A DNA stretch of 64,000 nucleotides. Origin: Plumapathes pennacea. Lineage: Eukaryota; Cnidaria; Anthozoa; Antipatharia; Myriopathidae. The position numbers and the translations under genes are program-made. How positions within the stretch are numbered: position 1 is the stretch's first letter; each line of letters starts with the position of its first letter. Below the pieces are notes generated by a model. It was not told the DNA's origin. It saw only the letters and a list, made by a program, of their open reading frames with translations, and searched no databases. Of the stretch, positions 12,758 to 27,500 are shown in pieces. The stretch is taken from positions 2,511,501-2,575,500 of the forward strand of contig OZ038468.1 in assembly GCA_964036295.1 (NCBI GenBank), given 5' to 3'.

Positions 12758-15700
12758 ATACTTTTTTCATCCCGCATAAGCGAGTGGCTATGAAGTAAAT
12801 ATCTTGCTCAGCCTGATTATGTTTTTATACATAATTGAATTATGACCAACAGAGCGGTTGCAAGCTTTGCCCGCCAAGTGGTACGTCAGAGTCGGTTCAG
12901 CCTCAAAAAATGTGCATTTTGTTTTCTTACCTCTACGGATAAAGGTGGTTTCCCGTTATCTGTCGCATTTACTGTCATATTAACGACAGGTTCAGTTTCG
13001 TAATTCAAATCATTAGACGCCAGGATCAAGTTGCTTCCACGGATCTCAAAAGTACCTGTTAAAAATAAAAGGTGAAATTTTCAATAATAATCGACCACAG
13101 GATGTACACAAAACTGTTTTATATTCTTGAAACTGAAATTTTGATGCAGTAACACAAAAGAGCGGCGAAGTGACACACAAAGGACAAAATGTTGGCAAAG
13201 AATTTCCAGCAATCTGCCATGCAATGCTGGAGCGGTGGAAAGCTTACATCTTCTACGTTTTATGTTTTTGGTTTCTTCGCTCCACTTTTTTTTTTTTTTT
13301 TTTTTGGCGCTTTACATTTCATCATCTTGTAACAACATATTCTACAAACCGACCTTGCACACCGACAATAGCGAAGGCGTGTGACTGACGATTGTCCTCG
13401 TCCTCCGCTCGCAAACTTCCAACTACTGTCCCAGTAGTCGAATTCTCATACACACCACTCGAGGTTAAGATGACAGCACTTGGAAAGTCGTTCACATCAA
13501 TCACCTGCAAAATGTAAAAGGTACTCATTAGGACGCAACGCTGTTGCGAGACAAGTTTGAAGAAGAAATTGCGCGTGCAACACTCCCTCTTTGCAACTTA
13601 AAACGCAACAAAAAATGCGAGACAAGTTGCAGAAGTTGAACAGTCTTCTACTTTTCGCAACGTTCCGTGGTCTTGTTGCACCGTGCGACATGTACTTTGC
13701 AACTTGCCTCGCAATGCTGTCGGCAGAGTTGCGAGACAAGTTTCAGAGAAAATTGCCTCGTGTGACAAGGCCTTGAGAACGCTATTACCGTAAAAGCGGG
13801 AAATCAATCAATATGGTTACATCATGAAGTTATATGAACGCCATTTACCAGGCCAATGCCACACTCAATTGACAAAGGAGACCTCAAAAACCGGCCAAAA
13901 GTTCTCCGACTCATCCGTCGAACCAAATATGGTCAATTTACAACCACAACGGCAATAGCAACCAAGAAAATAATCTTATCTTCCTGAGCAATTTCATCCT
14001 TGGGATCAATCTACTAATTCTCTCAACCATATCAAGCAAAATAGACAAGTGATGTAGAGATAATCTATAGTTCAATCAGCCTTCATCTGAGCAAGCTATC
14101 AAATACCAAGTTCTCCTTACTATAGTGAGAAAACGAAGGGAGAAATTTGAAGTTGATCAACTGACTTTAACACTGCTGCTTCTTCCTCACCTCGACTGTA
14201 AACAGTAGGCTGGTACTCTGAGGGGGATTACCGCTGTCTTGTGCGACCACCGTCACGTTGTACCAACTCTGCTTCTCATAATTTAGGCTTGCAGTTGTTA
14301 ACAGTCTACTGCCTACCAGTTTAAACATGGCAGAGGGGGTCTGAGTTTGAATGCTAAAGGAAATGTTTGCAAAACTGCTTCCCTGTGGACAAGAAGAACG
14401 AAGCAATGTTTAGCGCTACTGATGAGAATATGAGATTACAGCTTTATGTCATACAGCTAGTTGTAACAAAAATATTTCACTGGGCCGAATATTACAGAGA
14501 TTATATAATTCTATCGAGAGCTTTTCCTGAAACAATTCGACACAGCTTGGTGTGCAGACGCCATATTGGTCACCAACATGGCGGTCCATAACTTGCAACA
14601 CAAACTAAAAAACCTGAAGTGTGTCTTGGTTTGATTCTATGTAAATTAAAAGCTTTGTTGGTCTTACTTTTCAATGGTTTCTATGAGAAGAATCACTTTC
14701 TACTTCAGACACAATGGTTGATTGTCTCAAACGCCCAAAGCTCCTGGTAGTAGGTTGGTATTGACCCACAAATTTGCACGAAGGAATTTACATAAACTGT
14801 AAAAATATGTGTTGAAAAGTCTAATGAAAATTGTCAATGAAAAACCACAAATATTATGGCCCTCTTACTGGTGTATCGGGGTCTTGCACTGAAAGATCGC
14901 CCACAAACTCGGCAGGGTAACCATTTTCTTTCACGGTGTTTCCTGAGATGGTTAAGTTGAACGGTGCTTCATTTACATCTGTTACAGTGACTGTAAACGT
15001 TTCCGTCAGGGACAGGGGGTTGGAAATATCTTCAGAGCAGTTCACCTGTGAAAGAAAACGAACAAAGACAACGTAGTGAGGCTTTGATTTAACCCTTCAA
15101 CTCCCAAGCTCAAAATAACAATTCTCCTAACCATATAATAAGAAAACGTATGAGTGATAAAGAGTTGTTGAATTTGGCATTTGATACCTTGCTCAAATGA
15201 CAGTTGATTAAAACATTAATTCTCATTTCATCACTCATACATTTTCTTATTTTATGTTTGGGAGAATTTGTATTTTGAGCTTGGGAGTGAAAGGGGTAAA
15301 ATGGGACAACAAAAAATAAAGCTGGAAAGTCAATCAAACGCTCACCTCGACAGTATACGTATCCAGAGTTTCGTAATCCAGAACTTGTGATCCAACTACC
15401 AGGGATATGTCATTCGTTACCTAAAGCAAAGAAACAAAAGTGTCAGTTTTAAGAAAACACAAAGTTTATTGCATTACGTCACTAAATAACGGCTGTAACC
15501 TAAACATTGATGCACATGACAAAAAACCCATGATTCTTTGCGTGCGAGCTCGCACTGATCGTTGCGTACGAAGTTCGATGCGGAGTAGTACTGCAGGTTT
15601 CCTATGTCGCATCTCGTCGTATTTTTCTGAAATAATACCAAGAGCAACTGTATTTTTGCCTTTTGAGTCCATTCATTGAAGTCTTTATCGAACTAAAATT

Positions 15701-18466
15701 AACACAATGGTGAAATACACAAATTCGGCTCTAATCCAACATGGCCGACACATCTTGAGCTGCGAAGCACGCAAAGACTTGTGGAAATTTTATTACCGAT
15801 TATACTTTTTGCGTGCTGACGAAATAATACTCAATCACATGATAGTTATTTGCTCTTAGGAAGAGTTTCGAAACCTCGATTGTTTACTAATTGCTGTAGT
15901 TACAGCAGCTTTCATTACGTGGGCCGCAGTGTGTACGAGATTTCTCGACTTTACCTTAAAAGGAACTTGTTCAGAGTTTACAATAAAGCAGACAAACTTC
16001 TGGTGAGCGATGTTCAGGTTGTCTGGATCAAACACCGAGAGGTTGCCGATAAATGAGCCAACCAAGCTGTTTTCTTCGACCTGAAAAATCAGAAATATTT
16101 AATATCAAATAATATGTTGTGTCCGGCTATTTTGAGTCATCATGGTGTAGAACACGTCGCCCAGTTAAAAACACATTCACCACAACTCATTAGGTTCTCG
16201 CTATCTGATTGGTCGATTTACCCGCCTCGTGAGTCCACAACATTTTGACCATGTGATGACGTTAATGTGATGACGTAAATCGTGGTAAATTAGAGTCCAC
16301 ACCACAGAAAACCAGTGGAAACTTGTTAAATTCATATTAACGTTCCCATCTACTTGCTAAGACGTTATAACACCAATAACAGCCAGATATAAAGTCAAAG
16401 TCATCATCGTAGTTTGCCATTTGTTTGATCTTGAAGCAGTAACTTGTACTCAAAATCCAGGCAAGTTGCCCAGGCAAGAAATTAAATTGCCTTGCACGTC
16501 CGTACTGAAAATCTTCATGCAACGCGTCAGATTAAAGTGATCATAAAGTGGCAGCAATTTAAGCGCTTTTCAGTTTAATTCATCTTACCTTGTTGCTACT
16601 GATCGAGATGTTGTAAGGAACTTCATTCACATCCTTCACCGCAATCACAAAAGAATCTACCACGGAATATGGCGGGAAACCGCTGTCTGTAGAATTCACG
16701 GTCACCGTGTAGCGCGCAAACTGTTCGTAGTCTAGCCCAGACTTCTGTACTGTCACCCGACCGGAAGGAGACTCCACCGAGAAAAGGCTGAGCAAATCAC
16801 TTCCATTTCTAAAGCAGGAAGAAAGATAGTAACGGTTTACGGACGGTCACTCTGATTGGTTAAAACATATCGATATAACTAACATCCTGAAATATAATAA
16901 ATGCGACACTCTATACATTAACCCTTTCACTCCCAAAAGTGACCAACTTCAATTTTCTCCTTCAGTTTCTCACCAGAAATATCGTACAGAAAGGAGAACT
17001 TGGCTTTTGATAACTTCCTCAGATGAAAGGAGATTAAAAGATCAATTCTCGCTACATCATTCATACAGTTTCTTCTTAAAAAGTTGGCAGAATCTGTATT
17101 TTGAGTTTGAGAGTGGTTTGAGAGTGCACAGATTTTTTTAAACAACACAAAACCAATTCCAAACGACAAGCACAACACTCGATAGAAATTGCAGTTTCTT
17201 ACTTCTTTTTACTGTGCCCTTCGGCTAGGACATTGATAATTTGGTACTGGTGCGTCTGCTGTACATCCTGGTCTGCGGTCACAAGAGTTCCCACGTCATC
17301 ACCGGCCAAATTATTTTCTGTAACCATTAGTAAGCCGCTGGCATTTATGGCCGTGGGAGCGTCATTTTTATCTGTAACGGTGATCGTGAAGTTTCTTGTA
17401 ACAGAGAGACCTACAAGAAGAAGCACAACAAAGAATGATTTGGTGGATATAGCAAGTGGCGTCAGAAGAATCAGGTAATCTTAGGAAATAGAGACAAACT
17501 CGAGATTCGTGTTCGTACAACGCTTACAAGACCTACTTGAAAACTTCACAGCAAACATTCAATAATAATTTAGCGTAGACTGGCGATTACCAGTCTTCTT
17601 CAAAGCCATGCACCAAATCGACGTCAATTTTTTGTGTCTGTCCTCTTATCGATAATGAAACGCACCTGAGGAATGTCGCTTTCGCAAGAATTGAGGTAAA
17701 ATTAAAGTTGAGTTTACACTCTTCGTCCAAGTCACTGTCGTCGGCGCTCGATTTTTTGTGTCTGTCCTTTTACTAATGATAAAAATTAGCCAATATCAAA
17801 GCGAGAAACTGACGTCTTCTTGTGAAATCTCACCTTTGCTATCTGTCGATTTAATCAGTACAACCCATGATGCAGTGGATTCGTAGTCCAAACTTCGCGT
17901 CGTGTTTAACTTGTCTCCGTCCACAACAAAAGGCACCACCTTGCCATCGCTCACAACGCTGTACGTAAACGTTTGCCAAACGCTGCGAACGTTGTCCGGA
18001 TCTTCCGTTGCGAACGTTCCGATGGTAACTATTCCGGCATTTTCCTCGACCACTGAATTCGACAGAGTGATTCTTGTCGGTTGCTCGTTCACATCCAAGA
18101 CATTCACGCGGATAACTTTATCGAAAAACAATGGAGGCGACCCGTCGTCATGACAACGCAAAGTGACGTCATACGAAGTAAACTTTTCGTAGTTTAGATT
18201 TCCCGCCACATAAAGTGCGCTAGCGGTGACGTTGACGATGAATGGGATACTTGCAGTGTTCAGGACCAAACATATGTGTCGTTGCCAGGGACCTCGTGGC
18301 CCGTTATTGTCGGGGTCTACCACAGAGAAGTTTCCAACTAATGTGTTCAAGGGGCTGTTTTCGGGTACACCACCAGAGGTAAAGATAATGTCCGTCGGTT
18401 GCTCATTGACGTCCCGGATCTAAAAAAAGACAGAGACGCAAACAGTCAACAAACAAACAAACAAAA

Positions 18467-18517
<51 letters not shown>

Positions 18518-21500
18518 ATACACAAATGTATGAGGCCTTTACCCCGGAAGTTGCTTAACATCACTTCGCAATAATGCTTTAACCCTTCGACTCCCAAGAG
18601 TAACCAACATCAATATTGTCCTTCAGTTTCTCACCAGAGATATAACATACAGTACGGAAAACTTGGCTTTTGATACCTTTGCTCACATGATGGCTGATTA
18701 ATCTATAAATTCTCACTACATCACTCATACATTTTCATATCAAAAGGTAAGGAGAATCTGCATTTTGATCTTGGGTGATAAAGGGTTAATTTCCCTCTCT
18801 CTGTAAAACGGACACCCTCGGGACCAGCTCCAACTGTCCGTTTTAGAGTAGTGTCTGTTTTAAAGAGAGTTCAGTTAGAGGAAATGACTGAAGAAACGGC
18901 AGGGACAGCTCCCACAAGGTGTCCTCTTTAAAAAAATGTCCCTCTTAGAGTTTACTGTTTATCTTATCACTCACCTGAATAGTAAAGTTCTGGTCCAAAG
19001 AAAGCGCGGGTTGCCCACTATCGAGCGTCCTCACTTTAATGGAATACACAGATTGACTTTCATAGTCCAACGTCTTAAACCAAGAGGTTTTTATCTCGTT
19101 TCCGCGGAGTATAAAGGACCAGCCGCCATTATCAATCAACGAATAGCGATGCGTCTGTCCTGCGTCTTCGTCGACCGTCGCAAGTTTTCCCACGAGAGCG
19201 GACCTGCTATTTTCATCCACGTAACCAACTGTCCCTCCCGCCAACGTGACGTCACGTGGACGGTCATTGACATTAAATATTGAGACACTGAACTGCTGAG
19301 TGTGGAATAAACCGTTGTTGTCCGTCACTCGCACAATCATGTCCCAGCTTTGGCGGCTTTCGTAGTTCAGTTTACCGCTGACCAGCAGGAGTGCCGAACA
19401 AGTAGTCTTTACACCAGGGATATTTGTTTGGTTGTGGCACGTGACTTCGGAGCCCACGCTAAAGCGGCCAGCAGCGTCATCATCCAGACTAAATCGCAAG
19501 GCTTGCACGGCATCATGGTCGTAGGAGATGAGAGTTCCTATTGTAGTGTTGATGGCGGAGTTTTCGTTTATTTGGGGAGAGTTTTCTGGGAATGACTGCT
19601 GACCATCTTGTGATGTAATCGTGATGTTCACTGGGGCCTCGTTGATGTTTTCGACAACTATAGTGAATGTCTGGTTCACCTAAATAAATAAAAAATACGA
19701 TGCTGTACTTTATATTGAGGTGACTTCGTAGAAATCCAAACAAATCAGTAGTAGTAATAGTAATAGGGACTTTAAGATACAGGACGGGAGAGGACGACAG
19801 CAACGTCGGTGAAACAATAAAACTTATCACAGAAGACAAAAGAAGCACGTGAACATCTGAAATCGACATGATCTTGAGGTCGTCGTGCTCTCGCGTGCGA
19901 CTTCAAATCCTTCCTTTTTACGTCGTTGTCAGGATGGGGACGACATTTCAAGAAATTACAACAGTCGTTCTTTTTAGTAGGAGACGAGAATAGGCAAAGT
20001 TACAAAGACGTAAGGAATATATAGACACTTTTTTTGGTTCCTCGCGTTGCCGTCGCCGTCCCAGTTTTCTTAAACTCCCTAATAGTGGTAGTAGCAGTAG
20101 CAGTGGTAGTGGTATTAGTGAGGGTGTACTAGTATCTAGTAGAGAGTATTTGTCTATATCTTTGATTCGAAACAAAATGTCGCGATATTGGGAAATTGAA
20201 TATCCGAAGTGGCCGCGATCCGACCGCTAGCAAGTGTTAATGTCCGCGACGATACAAATATATTGAAGGCATATCTACGGAATGTCACTAAAAGCATGCG
20301 AGTCGACGTCAACTCAAGGCAATTTCTTGTCCTTTCACCGACCAAATGCCAGTAGTGCATGCAGGCTCATTAGTTTTGTAAATTACGCGGAAAATGACAA
20401 TTCTAGGCTCCTCTCGCACAGCTCAACACGCCAATCAAGTGCCCACATTGTTTCCTAACATTAGATGGGCAAGAGTCTAGTTTACTGTGAGTTTTGTGTA
20501 GGAGTTTTTGAGAAGAATTTCCGGTGGCAAATAAACATAGTTCATTGCCGTATCGTCTGACATCTACTTGGAGTGTGTACGTGTCTCTAATAGTCTCTAA
20601 TAGTCTAGTATCTGTTTCACGGGTTTATTGAAATCACTCTAGTAGTATCAGCAGTAGCAATTGAGTAGTAACAGTAGCTGTTGTAGTTACCTTCATTGCA
20701 ACTTTTCCATTATCACGCACACACGCGGTGATCACGTGGGTGGTACTGGTCTCGTAATCCGTGTCCTTCGCTTTATACAAGTTCCCGGATGAATTCACGG
20801 CAAACCGGCCTTTGTCATCGTCAACCAATGAGAACGACAAAACTTGGGAGGCATCTTCATCAGACGCAGAGAATCTACCAATCAGAGCTCCAATCGAGGC
20901 GTTTTCTCTGACTGTGTAACCAGACAGCTTAAAGTCACGTGGTCTGTCGTTGACGTCATTAAGGTAGATGGTAAGATTTGATTCTAAGCTCTGTTGCGGG
21001 ATTCCGTTATCTGTGACACGCACGGTAATTACGTGTTGTTGCTGTTGCTCGAAGTTCAGCTTACAGAAGTTCCCGCCATATTGCAAGCAGTTGCCGTTCG
21101 ACAATGCCACTTGAATCGTGTTTCCGGTGAGTTTAAATCGTCCTGACGCCCCGTCGACCAGAGTGTATGAGTGGGTCTGGGACGAGTCTGGTTCTTGTGA
21201 TGCCAGCTTTCCGACCAGCGTGCCTTGCGCACTGTTCTCATCGACAAAGTAATTTGACAGGCTGAGGTTGAAGGGCGGTTCGTTGACGTCTAAAATATAA
21301 AAGGAGAAATTACTCTGGTTCACTAAAAAGCCGACATAAAAGGAGGATGTAACAAGAGAGTAGAAACAATGGATAAAGAAAAAAAGTGAAAGAAAAAAAT
21401 GAAGGAAAAAAAGATGGAAGGAAGGAAAAAAGGAAGTAAAGAAATAGCAAAAGACAGAAAAAATAAACAAACAGCAACAAAAAGGAGGTATGTAAGAAAG

Positions 21501-24500
21501 AAAAGAAGCGAACAAAATCTAGGGCAACACCAAGATCAAGTTGCTTTTTTTCCATTAGTATGCCGCCAACGAAAACAATGTAAAACATAATTGCAGGAAA
21601 AACACCAGATTAGTTTTTAAATTAGTTTCTTATCCTATATGTAAACATATATGTAATAAAAAGAAGGAAGACCAAAACAACAAGACGAACCTGTTACTAC
21701 AATCTGAAACGTCTTCACAATGCTGAATGGTGGATTTACACTGTCACGTGACTGGACTGTCAGGTTCCAAGAAGCCTCGGTCTCGTAGTCTAGACTCCGT
21801 GTTGATTTCAAAGCGTCCCCGCTGATCACAAAAGGAATGCCAGCGGTATCCCCTTGTAGAGTGTACGTGAACGTCTGTTTGGCTGGGGACTGGTTGTTGT
21901 TGTCTGGATCAATGGTACTGAAAGTACCTGAAAAATCACATTCAAACAATGCCCAATTTGAAAAATGAACTACAAGCATCTCTACGAAATTGAAGCAAGA
22001 AAAAGAATAACTGGAATGCAGCAGAACTACACATCAGAAGGCTACAGGTAGGAGGGGTAAATTTTGACTGAACATACAGTAAATGCTTTAATAAGCACTT
22101 TGGTGCTCCAAATCAACTTTAAGTTTGTCAGTTGAAAAATGCAGCGGAATTAAAATCACTTGCACATCGAACAGGCCTTACAATAACTATTTACCAGGCG
22201 AATTGCACATTTATTCAGTGTAAGAAATAGGAAAAGATAATGTCATATTTAAGCTTACCTATGAGCGTGGAAGGCAGATTTTCCGCCAGCTTGTTACTGC
22301 TTAACAACAAATTAGTGGGAGCTTCGTTTAAATCCAGCACAGTGATCTTCAACATTTGCTCAAGGTACAACGAGGGAGACCCGCTATCAGTGCACTTAAT
22401 CTGTACATCAATACTCGAGGCCATCTCGAAGTCCAAGGTAGCTGAACCCACGGAGAGCGTGTTGCTATTCACAACAAATGCTCCGACTTGCTGCCCAGTG
22501 ACGTCACACACGTGTGTCTGCCAAGCACCACGCGGACCAAGGTTATCGGGGTCCGAAACGTTAAACTGACCAATCACAGTACCAGCTGGGCTGTTCTCTT
22601 GGACGTTCGCGTTTGACAGAGTGAAGTTTGTTGGCAATTCGTTTACATCGGTTACTTGAATCTGGAAGTTCTGAGTTATTGCTAGCGAGGGAGTTCCACT
22701 GTCATTGGATTGAACGTTCACTGTATAGTCACGGTTGCTTTCAAAATCCAAATTCGCTGAAGAAGAAACGTACAGCTTGCCTGAAGAAAGTACAAAACGG
22801 CCGGCGGCATCGTCCAGGAGTTTGTAAACATGCGTCTGCGCAGGGTCCTGGTCCGTCGTCACCAGCTCCCCGACTAGCGCCCCGTTGGCGTTTTCAGCCA
22901 CCGTTGCTAGGTAACTGCCCGCAATAGTTACATTAGTTGGCCGGTCATTTTGATCCGCAACTCGAATTCGAAATTGCTGTGTGGAGAACAACCCATGCTC
23001 ATCCGTAACGCGGGCGACGATGTAGTGCTCAGCGGCTTCCTCGTAGTCTAGGCTACCGCTGGCTTGAAGGACAACGGTACACTTGGTTTTGATTCCAGGG
23101 GTGTTACTTACGTGTTGACAAGTTGGTGATGAACTCAAGGCGAACTTGCCTCCTGCATCATCGTCTAGCTTGAAAGTTAACTTCTGGACGGTGTCTTGGT
23201 CTAACGCTTCTATGGTTCCCACGGCTGTCCCGCTTAGGGAGTTCTCGTTTATAAGAGGGTCACCTGTCGGGAAAGTCAGCTGTCCCCCTTGGGATGTGAT
23301 GTTCAAGTTGACAGGGGCTTCATTGATGTCCAGAACCTCGATTGTAAAGGCCTTCTCCATCTATAGAATGAGAGAAATGTTTGTTGTAGTTATGAAAAAG
23401 TGACTTTGGAAATTCTAAAGTATATATATTTTTCCTAGTTCAAGGGCGCTTTCTATTTGACTATCGGTCATTCCGGAATTTTCGAAGAATGAGGACACTG
23501 ACCTCAAGAGGTTGTCGACAATTTCTGAAATATCCTTAACGCAAATTTTTTAATTCATTTGATTTCTTCCCAGAATTATTGGTTTTCCTTCCAGATGAAA
23601 AGCGCCCAAGCTATTACAAAAACTTTCTCACACAATCCTGGCTTTCTACTACTTCATAGAGTATCATGTACTGAAAAGCTGACCTTTTACAAAAACTGCA
23701 ATAACTACTTTAGGTGAACTAATGCTGCATTTGTCGCATAAAGACATTTTGGTTTGCTCTCACGACACATACCTTCAGGCCAGGAGAGCCATTGTCCTGC
23801 ACAACAGCGCGAACGGTGTGTTTTGTTTGGGTTTCATAATTCAAGTCTTTCGCTTTGGAAAGCGTTCCCTTTGAGTCGACTCGGAACCGACCGCTGTCGT
23901 CATCAGACAGTGAGTACGTCATCACTTGCCCGTTGTCTTCGTCACGTGATGTGAATCTGCCAATCACAGTGCCACTCGTTGCATTCTCTTTGACTCTGTT
24001 ACTGGACAACTGTAGTTCGCGAGGTTTGTCATTCACGTTCCGAACGCTGATCACGAAGTCTTTTTCGTAGCTCATCGGCGGGTTTCCGTTGTCCGTCGTA
24101 CGCAGTCGGATCTTGTGCTGCTTTTGGGCTTCGTAATTCAGGAGACAAGAACTTCCGCCTTGTTTAAGACACTGCACGTTTGATGCAGCAACCTAAAAGA
24201 TAAAAGTTTTATAAATAACTCCCACCGGCCTTTTTAGACAGGTGACATCAGTAGTAGGTATCTAACATTGAAAAACAATAATAAACTTAAATGGACACCT
24301 AATAATCGTTCAAAAAGAAAGACTGTTGAAATTTACTAAAGAGACTAAGCATCCACACAAACAAAGAAGGAGTTACGTTGAGCTACAAAATATACGAACA
24401 CTGTCTTTTTTCATTAGATGCTCCTTTTTATTGTTGAAAAACCTCTAACAATATTGATAAATATTTCTTATCTTCAAAGAACTGAAAGAACCTTCACATC

Positions 24501-27500
24501 TCTATTTCTGTGTTTGTGTTGTGTTTGTTTTGCACTTTCTGTCTATCTTACTGTATGTGTCTTTGTACACAAAACGAGCTAAAATCCAGGCAGTACTTAT
24601 AGCGAAAAGGGTTTTAACTTAAAACAAGCTATAATCCTGGTAAAAAGTCATGGTACACTTAGCCTTTTATCTGAAAATTATGACACGTTCACCATTCTCG
24701 CCCCCCTCCTCTATACAATGTTGACTGAGTGTGCTCAAAGTGCACTCTCTTGTACATTGTATTGGGGGAGGAGGGAGCCACTTTTGTGGCCGAACAAGGA
24801 GTGATGGTTAAAAAATAACATTTTTTTCAGTGTCTCACATACATGTGACCAGGATTGTAGATACTCAATACATTGCACTCTACATATCTTCCACACACCT
24901 CCCCTGCTAGTAGTCTCCTCTCCCCAGTGCACCTTGTTTAGCTTACCTTCACTACATTCGTATCGATCTTGAACCTTCCTCCAGCACTATCCAGTAAGAG
25001 ATAGGAGTGGGCCTGGGTTGAGTCCTGATCTAATGAACTCAGTTGTCCAACTGAAGTGTCCTGTGCACTGTTTTCGTCCACTGCATTCTGGGAAAGCTAA
25101 AGGAAAACAAAAAACATTCGATAAGCTCCAGAATGGTATAACGTCTCATACTTCTAACTTTCCTTTAGTCTCTCATCAAGCAGTGTGGAGAATTTATTTT
25201 GGTAGCTTACTCAGATAGCAGCTGATCAAACTACTGTATCAATTCTCACTACAGCACTCATTCAATGCCTTTTTAAATGGTTGGGAGAATTTGCAGTACA
25301 AGCTCAAAATCTTCAGCTTCTCAAGGGCATACCTTGAACACTATACGGCCATCTTCCTCCCTTTGCAGTTTTTAATCCAGAGCTTACATAAGTGAATTTT
25401 ACGATCAATCGACAAAGTCATAGCGATGATTTGTATGATGTCAGTTAATTAAAAATAGTGATAGGGAAATCCACAATTAGGTCAATTTCGTCCGTCATTT
25501 TTCTCCTCGCTCAAAATAAAAATTTCAGTTCGCCTTTTATCAAAATCCTGCGATATTTTTCGTCAAGTGAAAAAACTTGCAGATCTTAACTACCTAAAAC
25601 GGTGCTTAAGGTGATTCCATCGAAATAGAATTTGAAATGGAAATTTTTTAAAACTTTGCATAAACACTAACTACGTCTAGTAAATTGAAAAAATAAAATA
25701 AAAATAGGGGGTCACCATGCTTGTTTTCACGCTACAGGGCTTTAGTATGCAACTACTTTGCTATATAAAAACAGTGTAATAATATTCAAATGGGAATATT
25801 TCAAAATTGTGAAATGGAAAATTATTTAAATTGGGATATATTATGGAGAATCGTATTTACTTAAAATACGTGAAATAAAACAGGGGGGTCTCCATGCTCG
25901 TTTTTGCGCAATTGTTCGGGAAAGGGCAAATTTTCACTTCAAAATACCTCTTTCCGAGAGGGGACTGGAACGAGTTTCCACTTTGAAGGTGGCTGCTCCC
26001 ACATTGAACGACGAAAAATATAACTTATTTGCGTAAAGAGTATAAAGAACTTTCGATCTTGAAATTTCGGTGGTTCTCAATGTCCACCATCTCAAAAGTG
26101 TTATGCGCACTAAAGATGCGCAATGCAAAACTAGGGAATCACCTTAATGATTGGCACATCAAAATTACAGTTGCAATGTCTCTAAACACAAAAATCTCTA
26201 TATAGTAAACAAATACTAACCACAATTCCACTTGGCTTGTCATTTGCGTCAAGAACTTGCACCTTAAATGTCTCTGTGCGTGACAAAGGTGGGCTACCGC
26301 TGTCCACTGCTTTGACTCGTACGGTCCACTGACTGTTGGACTCATAGTCGAGCAGACGAGTCGTAACCAGGCGACCATTTTGAACGCGGAATGGAACGCT
26401 GGACGCAGATTTGACGACCGAATAGCTGAATGTTTGAACCGCGGATTGCTTGTTGTCCGGATCTACAACGCTTAATCGTCCAACGATGCTTCCAGCCTGC
26501 AAATTTTCTTTAACGTTTGTATTTGAAAGAGCAACACTGGTTGGGACTTCATTCACATCTGTGATGTTTATGGTGAAATATTTAGTCAAGCTAAGACCAC
26601 CTTTGTCAGTACACTGGACTGCAACTTTAACAGAGGCGTTTTCTTCAAAGTTGACGCCCGCACCACCAACGGTCAGCTGATTCTTACTGACAGCTATCTT
26701 CCCATTGGCTGAGTCCGTCAGGATACAAGTATGACTCTGCACCACCCCCAGCGGGCCAAGATTGTCAGGGTCGGTGACATTCAAATCGCCAATCACACCG
26801 CCTGTAGGCGTGTTTTCTAACACGGTGTTTTTCGACAACTGAATGTCGGTGGGGTATTCATTGGCGTCTTGAACTACAACTGTGAGAGTCTGTTCAATTG
26901 ATAAAGGCCCGGCTCCGCTGTCCGTTGATTTGACGCGGATGTTGTAGCTGGAAACGCGTTCGTAGTCCAATCGAGCGTTCTTGGAAACGAAGAGTTTGTC
27001 ACCGCGAATTTCAAAGTTTCCTCCGCCATTGTCGGTTAAGACGTACGTAAACGTTTGCCCGACGTCTTCATCTTCTGTTAACAGCTCGTCGATTTGTACG
27101 TTCTTGCTGTTTTCCTGAACGAATCCCGTCAGACTTCCATCAATCGTGACGTTAGTGGGCGGATCATTCACGTCAATCACGGCGATGCTCAACTTTTGCG
27201 CGCGAAATAGTCCTTTATCATCTGTCACTCTCGCAATGACGTCAATGCTGGACGTTTCCTCAAAGTTGATAGCACCGCTGACCATAAGCTTCTCAGTGCA
27301 CGTCGTCCCATTCTGGCTGTTTGTCTTACATGAAGTACTTCCCTGAAGTGAAAACGTTCCGTTGCCGTCATCGTCCAGACTAAACGTCAACGTTTGAACG
27401 GCGTCCACGTCCGTAGCTGTGACTGTTCCCACAACTGTTCCAGTCTTAGAGTTTTCTGGAACTGTACTGTTATCGATTGTTATTGACACGGGGGCTTCGT

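Noticed and set aside
20634-21588. Phe/Leu-rich N-terminal extension of the exon 17 frame
   Set aside because: It is the purine-rich intron upstream of the acceptor at 21290; the exon begins at DVNEPP, which completes the previous repeat in phase.
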